DNA of 64,000 nucleotides from Balamuthia mandrillaris. Taxonomy: Eukaryota > Discosea > Longamoebia > Balamuthiidae. The notes under the pieces were generated by a model. It saw nothing but the letters and a program-made list of their open reading frames with translations. It searched no databases and had not been told where the DNA came from. The translations under genes were made by a program, and so were the position numbers. This document shows positions 41,523 to 55,149 of this stretch, one piece after another; within the stretch, counting starts at the first letter, position 1; each line of letters begins with the position of its first letter. The stretch covers positions 240,001 through 304,000 of the forward strand of contig JAVKOQ010000023.1 in NCBI GenBank assembly GCA_031835245.1, read 5' to 3'.

Positions 41523-44500
41523 TTATAAATGATGGTGAGAAACGACAGAAGCAACGCGGCACTCGGAGTGAGTGACGAGAACATAAAGGCGTTGAGGTAA
41601 TGAGAAAGATAAAGGAGACGGAACCATCGATCGAAGGATGTATTCTTTGGCCTGTGGTGCTCTTTGTTGTCTCTCTTCTCGACCTTTTTTTTTGTTGTTT
41701 AAACATACGTTAAAGAAAAGAAGATGACAGAAAAAGAAGAGAAAAGAGACAAAGGGAAGGAACGCAAAGAGAGACAGAAATTGAAGAAGAAAAGACAGAG
41801 TACCAAATGAATGAGCGTTGGTATGATAGAGGAAAAGACTTTTGGCTTGGGTCAAAGCATCTCCTCTGCTCAATACGACTTCATCAGCAGCTGCATTGTT
41901 GATATTTATCATATTTGCCATCAACCGACCCACCACTTCATTTTGATTAGGTAACTATCCAGAAAAAGAAAAAGAGTTAGAAGAAAGAAAGAACGGTAAA
42001 GCAAAGAGAGAACCGTGCAAGAGAGAGGTGGCAGTGGCACATAACTGTTCTGTCTGCGTAATAATTTGAAGCAACTGTGTTTGAACAGTTGTTCTGTTTG
42101 TTTGTTTGTTTGTTTGTTTGTTTGTTTGTTTGTTTGTTTGTTTGTTTGTTTGTTTGTTTGTTTGTTTGTTTGTTTGTTTGTTTGTTTGTTTGTTTGTTTG
42201 TTTGTTTGTTTGTTTTGTTTGTTTGTTTGTTTGTTTGTTTGTTTGTTTGTTTGTTTGTTTGTTTGTTTGTTTGTTTGTTTGTTTGTTTGTTTGTTTGTTT
42301 GTTTGTTTGTTTGTTTTTGTTAAGAAATGAAAAGAAGATCAACAACAATAAGAGAAGGAAGAAGGACATAGCAGGAAAAGTTACGTGATGGTGGACGTAT
42401 CAATGGAGCGTAAAAGTTGACGGAGGGACTCCAATGCCTCTTTCACTGGTGCTATGTGAACAGCACACGGCAGCCTACACAATGAACTGTATGCACAAGA
42501 TAAACCCACTCCCATCATTCTTATGTATCGTGCAAGAAAACATCGTTAGAGGAAGAAAAAAAACGAAACAAGAAGAAAGAAGAAAGAAGAAAGAAGAAGA
42601 ATGAAGCAAAGACAGAAGACAGGAAAAATAAGAGCCTTGAAAAGGAGATAAAAGGTATGTACTGTTGCATGAAGGAAAAGGGAGAGAGCGTTTCCAAGTA
42701 ATGAAGAGCCTTTTCAGCCTCTTTGTTGTGGTCGAACAACAACTTCTGGGAGGTGATGGGCACTGCTCGTGCTTCTTGCCACGTTTGCAACCACAGATTG
42801 TTCGCCATCTGCATTCGGGTGCTCAAATATCCAACCATTGTTTTTCCGTTCTCTTCAAACTCGAAATAATTTGGTAACTTTAGCTCTTCTTCTTTTTCTA
42901 GTTGACCCTCTTTCTCCTCTAATGCATTTTCGTTTTCTTCTTGTTTATCTTCTGTTCTTTTTGCGTCTTCTTCTTCCTTGCGTTGTTTGCGTTCTTGTTT
43001 CTTTCGTGCATAGTCAGCGAGCATCTGCTCTTTGCTCTCTACTATCCAATCGCTGGGAGAGTACCATCGCACGAAATCCTCTAAAATGCAACCCGGGTTT
43101 GCTGCTTTGAACGCTTCCATGTCTGTTTTCATTTGTTTCTTATTAACCACAAAAAGAGGAGAGAAGTGACGAAAGAAAGAAGAAGAACAAACCAGAGAGT
43201 AATGATGCGCTTTGCATCTTTGCTCGAATCTGTTGAGCTTCAATCGAACTTCCCAGTTCCTCAAATATCTTCTCTTGTTCCTCCAACATGTCTTCTGTCA
43301 TCCATCCGTGGGGTTGTGTAAATGGCACCCACATTTCTTCTCCACTCGCTAACAATCTTTCTGTTCTATTCTTCTTGCTTTCTGGTTTCTTTTCATTCGC
43401 TTCTCGTTCTTCGGAAGGATCAGAAGAGATAATGAAGAGTTCTTTTGCCCCTTTGCGTCCTTGTTGTGAATTGTTTGTTGCTTCATTGCTGTTGCCATTG
43501 CTTGTATCAGTCTCTTCTTGTGATGAAGGGTCATCTGGTAACTAAAGAGGATACAGGTGTCACTTGTGCTGTCGTTGAACTCTAAGAAAATTGAAGACAA
43601 CAAAAGGAATGAAAGAATACCTCGATTTCAGCATCATCCCAACCGCTGGTTTCCGCTGCTTCATCATCCTCTAAACCAATGTCCCATCCTTTATCTCCTC
43701 CTCCTTCTTCTTCTTCTTCTTCTTCTTCAACTAGTTCATCCTCAGTGAACGCAAATCTACTGGTTATCACGTTTTGCTCTTGTTGTGAATTGTCTTCTGA
43801 TTGCTGGAGGTCTTCATTGCAACGTACTGCTGCCTTGAGTTTTTGCTCTATTTCTGCATTTGACTTTTCTCCTAATGCTAACTTGCGTTCGATGCAGTAA
43901 TTTATCTAATAGTTGTTTTCAGTATTTGCCTCATAAGCAGAAGATAACATGAAGAAGATGAAGATGAAGAAGCAGAAGAGAAGCAGAAGCAGAAGCAGAA
44001 GTAGGAAAAGAGGAAGAAGAGGAAGGAGATTAAGATAAAGCGAGAAAAAAACCAGTTGAAGCTTTTGATAAAGAAGACAGGTGCTATAGTTCATTCTTTG
44101 TCGTTCAATCCGTGGAATAAACTTGAGGTTGTCCCAATGCCATCTGCATTCTTTCACAAACTCGTTCCACACAACTGCTATCGCTGTAAGAATTCCATGA
44201 GAATACAATACAAATACATACACAAAAACAAGGAACGGGCAGAAGAAAACAGAACCAAAACAAGTGATTGAATAGAGACTTACCGTTAAGACCCTCGAGA
44301 CTCAACAAACAAGAAGATAAAGAAGACAACAAAGAACCAGGTGGCGCTGACTTTAGCGATCGTTGAAGCTCCACGATCGGTTGAGAATAGATGGGAAAGT
44401 AACTCTCCTCATTTGTTTGTTTCGTGGATGTTACCTTTGAAAACTCTTTTTCAGGATCGAATAAATATTGAAGCATGCTATCTATTTCTTGTGCTGTTGG

Positions 44501-45635
44501 AAAGTGAGCTGCTGATTGCAAGGAAGCGGCTAACGAACGGCCAATTGATTCCATCGCGTATAACACTCTAGCTTCGCCTTCCATCTCATTCGTGGGTCGT
44601 CCCTTCGGCACTGGTGTACGTAAAGAGGGGTTAGCGGGAAAGAAAATAAAACGCAAAACAAAAAGGATGAGAACCAGATAACAAAAGATTGTGCATAGAA
44701 ATCCATTTCTTTGACTCGACGTAAGCAGACAAAAAGCACTTGAGCGACTCTGATAAAAAGTAGACATTACTGGTGCGTTGAAGAAGAAGAATAAAATCAA
44801 TGAGTATTCACAAATCGCTTTTCTCTTCTCTGTTGAACGTACTTTTTTTTGTATATACACCGCAAAGACCACTTCGGCTCTGTTTTCACAACAACGCCCT
44901 CCACAGAAGAAGCACCTGGTGTTAAAATTTTTTTGTTGTGAAGAGATTCCCGTTGAGACAGTACTTGAAAAATGGGTGCACTTTCCCATGTGACCGCCAA
45001 ATGCATCGCTTGCCAATGCTCCAAGTTAGTTCAGGAAGAAAAATAGAAAGAGTAGAATTGTACCATCTATTGGATCTTTGGTAGTACCCCAAAGCAACTC
45101 TGATTCCCAGAATCCCTCCAATGGCTTCGTTTTGTTTGCTTTGTTGTTGTTTGCTGGAGTGGTTATAAGTGGAAAGGGCTAGATAGAAAGGTAGAGAGAA
45201 AAGCGAGAAAAGAAAGAGCGGAGATACAGACCTTGGCGATATACTTTGCGATTTCTGTTTCTCATGCGTTCCATAAGATCTTTTCGCCAGGCGTTATGTT
45301 CCCAATCTCCTCTCATATAAGTATGTCGCGCAGCAAAACAGATATCCTCTTCCATCTTTCTTCTTTCTCTCTGTGTATTCGAGAGCTCTTCTTCAAGGAA
45401 GCCATTGTCCTCTCGAGCGAATGCCGATTCCGGTTGAAACTGTTGTGCAAAGCGTTTAAGGATGGGAGAAGCTGTTTGCCACTGAGAAGGAGTGGTATGT
45501 CTCATGTTGCATTCCCAACGCACACTCGTGTTGGAGGGAGGATGGGCCATATACCCAACATATATTCCTTTCCATCGTTCATCCTTGGGAACAAAAATAG
45601 GAATAGGACTTTTTGTGGGAGCAGAGAAAGAGGAT

Positions 45636-45670
<35 letters not shown>

Positions 45671-46835
45671 GGAGGGAGGGAAAGAAAGAAAGAAGCAATG
45701 ATAGAGAAGTGAATGAGGTCCACGAAAAAGAGCCATGAGCAGAAAGGAGAATGAAACAGTTCAGTATTTTTTGCTCTAACAATTTGAAGAAGATAAAATG
45801 AAAGTGGTGCTGGAGGTATATGTACATACCATTGCGTTTCTTGGATGGCAATAGCGATGGCACTTAGTAAGTGGTTGGCCTGGTTGTTGGTGGCTCCCAT
45901 CTCTGATATCGGTGCCAATATCAAGAAGTCCTTCACTCCAAACCTTCATGACAACATGTTAATACTACATAGGAGAGAACGATGAAGAGAACGACGAAGA
46001 GAAGAGAAGAATATACTGGCACAGCTGAAATCAGAAGAAAAGAGAACGGATGAGAAGGCGATAGAAGATAGAGCATAAAAGAGACAGAAAGAAAAGTAAA
46101 CCATCGTTGAAGGTGATGAGCACGAGAAGGAAAGTCCTTGCCACCATCTAATATAGCTTGTAATGCCTCTGGCAAAGCGTGCTCACTTCTGTCTCCGTCT
46201 GCACTGCCCTTCGTCTCTCTCTCCTTTGGAGAGAGTGAGGACAGCTCTCCTTCCCTCTTTGCTTGTTCTGTCTCTGCGAACTGGTACATAAGCTGATAGT
46301 TGATAGAGTCGTATTGAAAGACTTCTCTGACGGTCAGCATGGTCTCTCCTGGAGTGGAGGCATTGGCACCTTGGGTAGGACGTTCCTGTTGGGTGAGTTT
46401 TTTCAAAAAAGATTGAGATACGAAGAGAGATGGACCAAAAGAAGAAGGAAAGGAGAGAAGCAGAGAAGGGCATACTCCATTGGAATAAGCGTGGAGGGAG
46501 AGCTTCCATTTGACCAACGTGTTCTCGATACGAGCTACAAATCTTAAGAGACAATGAATGTGCTGTGAGATTTATAGAACAGAGAGAGAGAGAGAGAGAG
46601 AGAGACAGCGAAGGGAAACACACTTTTCAAAGGGAGAGGCGAGAGTGTAATCCACAATTTCAAAGGGCTCCTCTTCCCCATGGTCCTCTTCTGCCTCTTC
46701 CTCTTCCACTTCCATCTGTGCTGTGGCCAAAAGTGCATCCCTCAAGTCCGCCGCGTCATCGTCGTCAAGCCTCCCCCCTGAGAACAACCGCTTTTCCTCC
46801 TCCTCCTCCCCCATCCCTTCTTCTCTTCTCTCCAT
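41523..46835 (-). CDS. RAB3GAP1: Rab3 GTPase-activating protein catalytic subunit (RAB3GAP1-like)
   Basis: About fifteen exons on the minus strand. The N-terminal exon (start at 46835) is acidic and ends EPFEIVDYTLASPFEK. It joins FVARIENTLVKWKLSL in the family pattern. Further conserved parts: LTVREVFQYDSINYQLMYQF (46.3 kb); PIPIFVPKDERWKGIYVGY then MAHPPSNTSVRWECNMRHT (45.5 kb); PHGWMTEDMLEEQEKIFEEL (43.3 kb); and the most conserved block MEAFKAANPGCILEDFVRWY then SPSDWI (43.1 kb). Near 42.8 kb lie LSTRMQMANNLWLQTW, then KEAEKALHYLE. The last exon gives AKEYILRSMVPSPLSF and QRLYVLVTHSECRVASV. In animals this subunit with RAB3GAP2 acts on Rab3 and on Rab18 at the ER. The partner subunit is not in the window. 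One intron carries a 225-base (TTTG)n array. Confidence 0.9.
42096..42319 (-). repeat. (TTTG)n tetranucleotide array in a RAB3GAP1-like intron
   Basis: About 55 TTTG units with a single interruption at about 42214. On the sense strand of the host gene it reads (CAAA)n, so unlike most other arrays here it is not pyrimidine-rich in the transcript. Confidence 0.96.
45639..45670 (-). repeat. (GA)n / sense (CT)n microsatellite in a RAB3GAP1-like intron
   Basis: A GA run on the plus strand, followed by GGA units to about 45690. A second run lies at 46580-46604 in another intron of the same gene. Confidence 0.92.
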
Positions 46836-47052
46836 CTCTTTCTTTCTTCTTTTTTTTTTGGGGCTTCACTACACACTACTTGCACAAAACCTGCTCAACA
46901 TGACTTCACCGTTTTTGATGTTCGATTTTTTATTGGTTTTATTTTGTGACGACGTCCAGGCGATCGAATTATAGATCCGGGTTGATATGATTTACGATTG
47001 GTGAATCTTTAATTAATTAATCAAAAAATAAAAGAAAGGAAGAAAGGCGAGG

Positions 47053-47526
47053 ATGGATGGTGCAGAGCGGCAGCGCTCTCCCTTGCAAAAGGTATGGGAC
47101 TACCTTCAACAAAAAGAGGCCGAGGTCAACAACAACCTCTCCTCCACCACTCGCGTCTTGCAGTGCCCCTGTGGCCTCTGCTTGGAGGATGACTCCGCCC
47201 ACATTCTCTCCAATGCGCTCATCGTTGCTGCCGGCTACTCCGAGCTGGACGCTGGCCCAGGAGAGAGCATGCGGAAGGACGGGCGCTTCGACTTTGTGGT
47301 CTGCAGCCAAGGCAGGCCGATCAAAGCGGACGACCTTCAGAGCTGGCTGAAACGGAGGGGAACCCAGCTGACAGAAAGGCCCGTCGACAAAAATTCCCCT
47401 CTGTACCTCAACTACCAGGAGCCGATTCGAGGCAAGTCTCACGTGGTGCTCCGGAGGGGAGAGGTTGCTGCCCCTCCCTGTGGAGCTTTTGACATGTGGC
47501 CTGTGCAGCAGTATTTTGTTCTTTGA
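47053..47526 (+). CDS. Small intronless protein with CPCG motif (157 aa), unknown function
   Basis: A complete frame starting MDGAERQRSPLQKVWDYL. It has a helical N-terminus, then RVLQCPCGLCLEDDSAHILS, RKDGRFDFVVCSQGRPIKAD, DLQSWLKRRGTQLTER and a beta-like C-terminal half (SPLYLNYQEPIRGKSHVVLR, ending DMWPVQQYFVL). GC content is far above its flanks and third positions favour C and G, so it is very likely coding. I do not recognise the family. The QCPCG motif recalls the QCSCG motif of the F-box-like family at 1310, but the rest does not align by eye. No signal peptide or membrane segment. Confidence 0.65.
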   Translation: MDGAERQRSPLQKVWDYLQQKEAEVNNNLSSTTRVLQCPCGLCLEDDSAHILSNALIVAAGYSELDAGPGESMRKDGRFDFVVCSQGRPIKADDLQSWLKRRGTQLTERPVDKNSPLYLNYQEPIRGKSHVVLRRGEVAAPPCGAFDMWPVQQYFVL

Positions 47527-48010
47527 GGAGCAACCCACTTGTTACAACAACACAAAACCTATTCTCTCGCTCGGTCTCTCTCGCTTCTCTTTCTCTCTCA
47601 TAACGCATGCGTTACCAACGTTCCTACTATTTCAAGAATGCTCAAGCTGATGAACGTATGCATCGGTGGCTGCCTTCCTTTGACAGCAACAAAACCTGCA
47701 CAGCTGCACACATCCCACTGCAAGAGCCAATCCAACCACCTATTATAAATATTTTTTAAGGACAAAAAAAAAACTTAGTGTACAAGAAAGGAGAGGCTTT
47801 TGCTTCATGTTCTTTGATGGTGCTGTCCTCTATGTCGAACTGTTCCATTGTTGCTTTTTTTTCGCCTTTGTTTGGCTTCTTTGCACCAAGCAAAAAAAAA
47901 AGAATATTAAAGCATCAACTCGAGCCATCGCTTCCTTATCCTTAACAACGTGCAAAAGGAACAAGCAAAAAAAAAACTTAAAACATACATAATATATTTA
48001 CCGTCTATGC
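47527..48010. other. Intergenic region, no gene seen
   Basis: Contains a CT-rich patch (about 47565-47600) and several A-runs (47764, 47889, 47968). The genes on both sides end here or use it as 3' flank; nothing further is supported. Confidence 0.4.
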
Positions 48011-49328
<1,318 letters not shown>

Positions 49329-49533
49329 CTCTCCTTCGTTTTGCTTGACGTCGAATGGTGCACAAAAGCTCCTTGATTTCTGCAGCACTTGACATCGGCG
49401 GTGAACAAAAATGGAAAGAAAGTCGACATTAAATAGATTGGATCGAAATTTCATTGACTCGTCGACTATAATTCGTGTCGTCATGAAATTCATTGAAGAA
49501 AAGACCACCACGGAAAAAATTTGAAGAGAAGAG

Positions 49534-50922
49534 ATGTTTGCCCTCAAGAAGACGTTGCGCAAGATAGGGTTTGGACGGCCAGAGCTGCACAAGAACCTTC
49601 TCAACGAGTCCTACTTTGCTTTGCGCTCAGTACGTTTTTGTTGTGTTTTGCAAAACACTGAATCCATTCCATTTCCATCACATGGAAGGAAATTCGAATT
49701 TATTGTTTTCTTTTTAAAAAAAAAAAAAAACAACCACAGACGTTTGTTCATGGTGTCCCTGAGAAAGCTTGTGCTCTTGCCTACGACCCAGTCCTTCAAA
49801 TCCTGGCCGTTGGCTCTTCCTTTGGCACCATAAAGATGTACATATGTTTCTTTTTCTTTATTTCTTTATCTTTATTTCTTTATTTTTATTTTTTATTTTT
49901 TATTTTTTATTTATCATTTTTATTTTTATTTTCTATTTATTTATTTTTATACATTTTATAAAAAAAACGAAAAAAAAAAACAGCTTTGGCAAATCAGGCA
50001 TAGAGCTGTTTCTCCAAAGCGCCAAAGTGGCACCCATTCGACACATTGCATTTCTCACGAACCATGTACCGTCAGGCTAGACCCTTTCAAGCTCGCTTGC
50101 TTGCTCGCTTGCCTCTTTCATTCTTTCGTTCTTTTTCTGCTGTTTTTCATTCATTCATTTTTTGACTTACTCTTTTTTCTTTTCTGCTTTTTTCTTTTTT
50201 TCTTTTTTCTTTTTTTTTAAAATGTATTCTTATCTTTTTTTCCTTTCTTTTCTTTGTGCTTTTTTTTTTCTGTTTTTCTCTTTCTTTTTCTTTCTTTCTT
50301 TTTTCTTTTTATTTTTTTTTTCTTTTGTTTGCTTTTTGTTGTTATTTTGTTGCAGAATGCGTTGTTGTGCTTTTTTGACCATTTGGTGGAAGAATGGGAC
50401 TTGGTCACAGGCGCCATCAAGTGCCATAAAACTTTCGATACCAGGTTCTCCTTCTTCATTTTCTTATCTTCTCTCTTCTCTATTTCTCTTCTTTTCCTTG
50501 CTCCTTCTTCCTTCTTTATGCTGCTTTCGTTATGAAATTAAACCCAAAAACAAAAAATAACAGCAAAATAACAACAGTAGAAGTTGTTCCAGCGGGCTCT
50601 CAACACTTTATCTTCGTGGGACAAGCCAATGGACGCATCAGCATGCTCAAAGCGGAACATGCAACAAAACCTCTCGTCCTCTCCTCCTATGCTATAGAAC
50701 CACAGCTAAGAGATGCAGGCAAGCCTTCAGCCTCTCCTAACAACCATCAAGAAACGAACAGCGGCGGTGGTGAAAGCGTAATTTGTTTGGCGATCAGCCC
50801 CGTTAGCAATAACGACCTGTTGATAGCACATGCCGATGGCCTTATAGTGCTTTGGAACCTGAAGCTGAAGAAAGCAACGAGAAAGTATTATGCTGCTAAC
50901 GTATGTCTTCTTTTCTTCTCTT

Positions 50923-50960
<38 letters not shown>

Positions 50961-51169
50961 CTGTCTCTCGTTTTTATGCTGTCCAATCCTCTAATTTTCA
51001 TTGTTTTTTTCTATATTCGTAAAGCAGGCTTTGACAGCAATTGCTTGGCATCCTGAAGGCAAGCGTTTCATAAGTGGACATGGTGATGGACAGCTCTTCT
51101 CTTGGAAAGTTAAAACAAGCAAACCTTATCGTGCCTTTCACAGTTTGTTCCCAGTCCTTTTTGTTACTC

Positions 51170-51202
<33 letters not shown>

Positions 51203-54200
51203 TGTGTCTGGTGTCTCGTGATGTGCTCATTGTTTGTACATTTAAAGCTACTGCAACGGATGAGAAATATTTCCCAGTCTCTCGTTTAGAATGGACCAGA
51301 GTCAAAGAGTAATTTCCGTTGCTTACACTATTTCACCTTTCATATGTTAATTTTCTTTTGGACCATTCAAAAGGGAGGGAATGCTCTTCATACAAGGAGG
51401 TGGCCCACTAGCGGAGCCTTATGGCATTTCAGTGTTGCAGGTTCGCTCCCTCCCTCCCTCTCTCTCACAGCACTCACCCTCACTCATTTTCTCTTCCATG
51501 TTTTTTATAAACAAATTCTACTGTATAGGGGAAGTGGCCGCACCAAAGAAGTTCTATTCCTTGTCCTAACGGCCTAAAACAATTCGCCCTTTGCCATACG
51601 TCTCCTTGGCCTGGAGGTACCTTTCTTTTCTCTACTCTCCTATTCGTTTCTCTTACTCTTTCTCTGTCTTTGTCTGTCTGTCTCTCCCCACGCTCACTTT
51701 AGCTTTTTTGTTTTGTAGGTTGTGACCCGACATCATTGTTTCTTTTGACCACTGGTGGCGAATTGTGCGGTTACATAATCACCAAGTCGTTAGGCTTCAA
51801 ACCAATTGCGCATCCTCCCTCGTTGCTGTTCCAAGATTCACAAATCATTCACATGAAGCTCATTTCCAACTGTGACAAACAACTGTTCTCCGACTTTATT
51901 GCAGCTGGCGACGTTCGCTACAATCCTACGGTACCACTTAACATTTTCTCTTTCTCTTTCTCTTTCTTGATCTCTTCTTATTCTTCTGTTTCCGTTAGTA
52001 TTGGCTGAAAGGCGGGCAGTTTTCACAGAAATTACATTTGGGACAAGATTTACTTATCACTTGGTACTGTTCCTGTACTTACTTGCATCTATTCGTTCTT
52101 TTGTATTTTCTCATGCTCTTTTTTTCATTGCTGAAGTCATGATAATGGAAAGATTCGGTTTTGGGATGGAACCTCCGTTGCTCTTCGTTTGGTGCTCTCT
52201 CTGCGAATCGGTGCAGAAAACTCAGTTCCAGCTCACAAAACAGCAACCAAGAACAAGAAGCACAAGAATGGCTCCATGGCTGTTGACAAGCCAGCATCAT
52301 CACAACAGCATTTCGTGACCACGTTGTGCTTCTGCCCACAATCTCGAACATTGGCTGTAGGGTGTGCCAGTGGAAGCGTTTTTGTTTACACATTTTGGTT
52401 CTCTCTCTCTCCCCTCTCTCTCTCTCTCTCTCCTCACTCTCTTTCTCTCTTCTCCTTTCTCTTTCTTCTCTTCTTTCTTGCAATCTCGAAGGATGACACC
52501 GTTTTTTAGGCTGGCGGAATCAGAGGGTGCTAAACCACCAACAAAAAATGTGTATAAGGAGCAAACAAGAGCAGCTTCAACGACGACCTCCACTTCATCA
52601 GACACTCGTTCTTCATCTGGAGATGTTCCTCCAACTACCGGTGCAAGTGATACGCAAGAATCGAATCCAGACACCACTTTGACAGAAACCGTAACTGAAG
52701 GCGACAGGCAACAAAACGAAGAGAAACAAAAAGAAGGCGAAACGCAACACCCATCAATAACGAAAGAAGAAACAATTTCAACCGAAAAGGGAGAGGAGAA
52801 AGGAAAAGGAAAAGAAAAAGAAGGAGATGGAGAATCCAACAACCAAAGTAGCAATGATCAAGATTCTCAAACGCCTTCATCAGTAGAGAACAAAAAACTT
52901 TTCTCTGGGTTCACCTTAATTCAGGAGTGCACTCTCAACACTGTCATTCAGACTCTCGAGCTGAAGCAGATTTCTTCCACCGAAACTTTGTACCCATATT
53001 TTCCTTTGCCTCTGTTCTTTCTCTTGATTTCACTCTCCCTCTCTCTCTCTCTCTGAGTTGTTGTTCAGTTTTCTCTTAGCGTGCTTTTCTGCTGATATCT
53101 CCAATTTCTTCTCTTTAACAATTATTATTTTTGCAGGTTGGCAATAGGAGACAAGTTAGGCAGAGTCACAATCCTCAACGTTCAGACAGGCGAGCTCCTC
53201 ACGCCCACCATTCAGGTCGGAACAATGGGTGGGGATGCCGTTACTGCTGTCCACTTTGCCAAAACGATTACATCTGAGGAGGAATACGAACGCCTTCAAC
53301 AACTTCGTCATGGTTACAATGGTCAAACAAACAAACCTATCCAACGAGACGCATTGGTGTATATAGGAACGCAGTCAGGTCATTGCGCTTCATTTAATCT
53401 TCAAAGTCGAAAGTTTTGTCGACATCTTCGAACAACGACGTCTTCTCCTTCGTCTTCTTCTTCTTCATCATCTTCCTCGTCATCATCTGCTTCTTCGGTA
53501 TTACTTATTCGAGTATTAGATTCGAAAGGAAGATCGTTGGAAGGATTTTCCTTCTCCCAAGCAACTCCAACATCAAATGAAGAACACAACAAAACGGAAG
53601 AGAGGGAACAGTTTTTAATGATTGTTGCCGAGGACTCTATTTGCGTGTACAGCATTCCATTATTCGAGCAACTGTCACGAACAGAATGCAAAACTCCTCT
53701 CGTTGCTGTTCGCATGTTTTCTTGTGAAGGTTTATTTTTATTTTATTTTCGTTCTACTTCTTTCGTATGTTTAATCGCATTTGCTTTATTTTTGAAGGTG
53801 AACATTGTGTTGCAACGATAGATGCGAGGGGAGTGCTCAGTGTTTACGGTTTGATGGACGTTCGACTTCTATGGCAAAGCGATTTTCGTCAGTTCAAGGC
53901 TTTGGAGCTTACGTATGTTTTTAAAAGAGTGGATAGAAAAGAGAAAAAAGAAGAGTGAAAGAGAGGAGGAGAGGAAGGAAGACGAGGCAGGAAGAGCGAG
54001 AAGCAGTGAGAGTAACTTTTGCATTTGTTCTCTTTTTTGTGATTTAGGCAAACATTATTATCACGGATTGCATTTGCGGACTCCGGGCGATTCGTACTTT
54101 GTTCTGACAAGCCCGCTCTTCACCATTTCTCCATCTCAAGAACTGAAAATAGGTTTTGCTCTTCCTTCACTCATCCTTTTACTGTTAGTGTGTCTATTAA

Positions 54201-54816
54201 CTTATGTTTGATAAATATAGTATGGGGCTTCCAGAAGTGCTTCCCACAGTTTGTGTGGCTGCCACCAACAAAGAACAGCTGCCAAAACCGCCAAAAGGTT
54301 TCGCCAAAACGTTTTTGGATGCAAGAGATGAATCTGCTGAACAATTATGTACGTTTATCCTCTTTTTTTAAAACACGGTTTGTTCTCATTCTAACAAAAC
54401 TAAATTGTACAAACACCTAGTCGAAAAGATAAGTTCGTCATCAGGAAACGTTTCCACTTCTTCCGCTTCTTCCTCGGAGGCACACACGAGAGGAGGAACT
54501 TATCCTAGAGCAAAGGCATCATCTGACAGGCCAGAAGATCCTGCCACAAGAGATCGTAGAGACAGGATTGCTCAAGTTCATAATACTATGCAACAAAACG
54601 TTCAGGTAAAACTAAACTTTTCTTTCTTCAGCTTTTCTTTTGCTCGTTTAACTTTGTCTTGTTTTCCATTTAAATAAGGCATTGCATGAAAGAGGGGAGC
54701 GATTGAGAGATCTGCAAGAGGAGACTGCAAAACTGGAGAATAACTCCCAAGAATACCTGGCCGCTATTCGCGCCTACACTCAAGCCCAAAAGAACAAAAA
54801 GTGGTACCAATTGTAA
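49534..54816 (+). CDS. STXBP5: Tomosyn / STXBP5-like (Lgl family) with C-terminal R-SNARE motif
   Basis: About 18 exons. It starts MFALKKTLRKIGFGRPELHK. The N-terminal half gives WD-type blades: YDPVLQILAVGSSFGTIK (49.8 kb), LLCFFDHLVEEWDLVTG (50.4 kb), CLAISPVSNNDLLIAHADG (50.8 kb) and ALTAIAWHPEGKRFISGHGD (51.05 kb). Later blades are at 52.3 kb (FCPQSRTLAVGCASGSVFVY) and 53.15 kb (LAIGDKLGRVTILNVQTG). The last two exons give the SNARE coiled coil: RDRIAQVHNTMQQNVQ joined to ALHERGERLRDLQEETAKLE, ending NKKWYQL. A KKWYQ(F/L) end after an R-SNARE is typical of tomosyn. The family binds syntaxin and SNAP25-type SNAREs and restrains vesicle fusion. A long acidic Ser/Thr insert lies at 52.5-52.9 kb. 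The RAB3GAP1-like gene lies 2.7 kb away on the opposite strand. Confidence 0.9.
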
Positions 54817-55149
54817 GTTCTCATCCGCTCCACAACAAAACAGAGCACAGTGGTTTTGTTCTTTTTGCGCATTACAAGTGAGTCAACCGGTAAAACGCTA
54901 ATTAGGTAAATCAGGCTAAATATTGTTTATTTGATGAAGAACCCTCGAAATAAAATATCCTAAGAAAGAGATTCAAACGCGAACCCACGAGTGGGACGGG
55001 TAAAACATTTTCTTCCAACCAATCGGCAAATTTCCGGAATCTTATTAGCCTAATAGCTCTTTAAAAGGGTTCCGTCGATATATGTGTGGCTTGATTTGGG
55101 TCCATGTGCCTTTTCGTTCGTTTTCTTGGTAAACAACTAGAATTACAAG
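54817..55149. other. Intergenic region before the DOMON genes
   Basis: AT-rich, with no exon. A small open frame on the minus strand (55045-55227) overlaps the start of the first DOMON gene and is a shadow. Confidence 0.4.

Noticed and set aside
42077-42388. VCLF- and KQTN-repeat frames
   Set aside because: Translation of the (TTTG)n array in a RAB3GAP1-like intron.
45179-46623. Separate small genes inside the RAB3GAP1-like region
   Set aside because: These frames carry conserved RAB3GAP1 blocks in order and are exons of one gene, with intron read-through at their ends.
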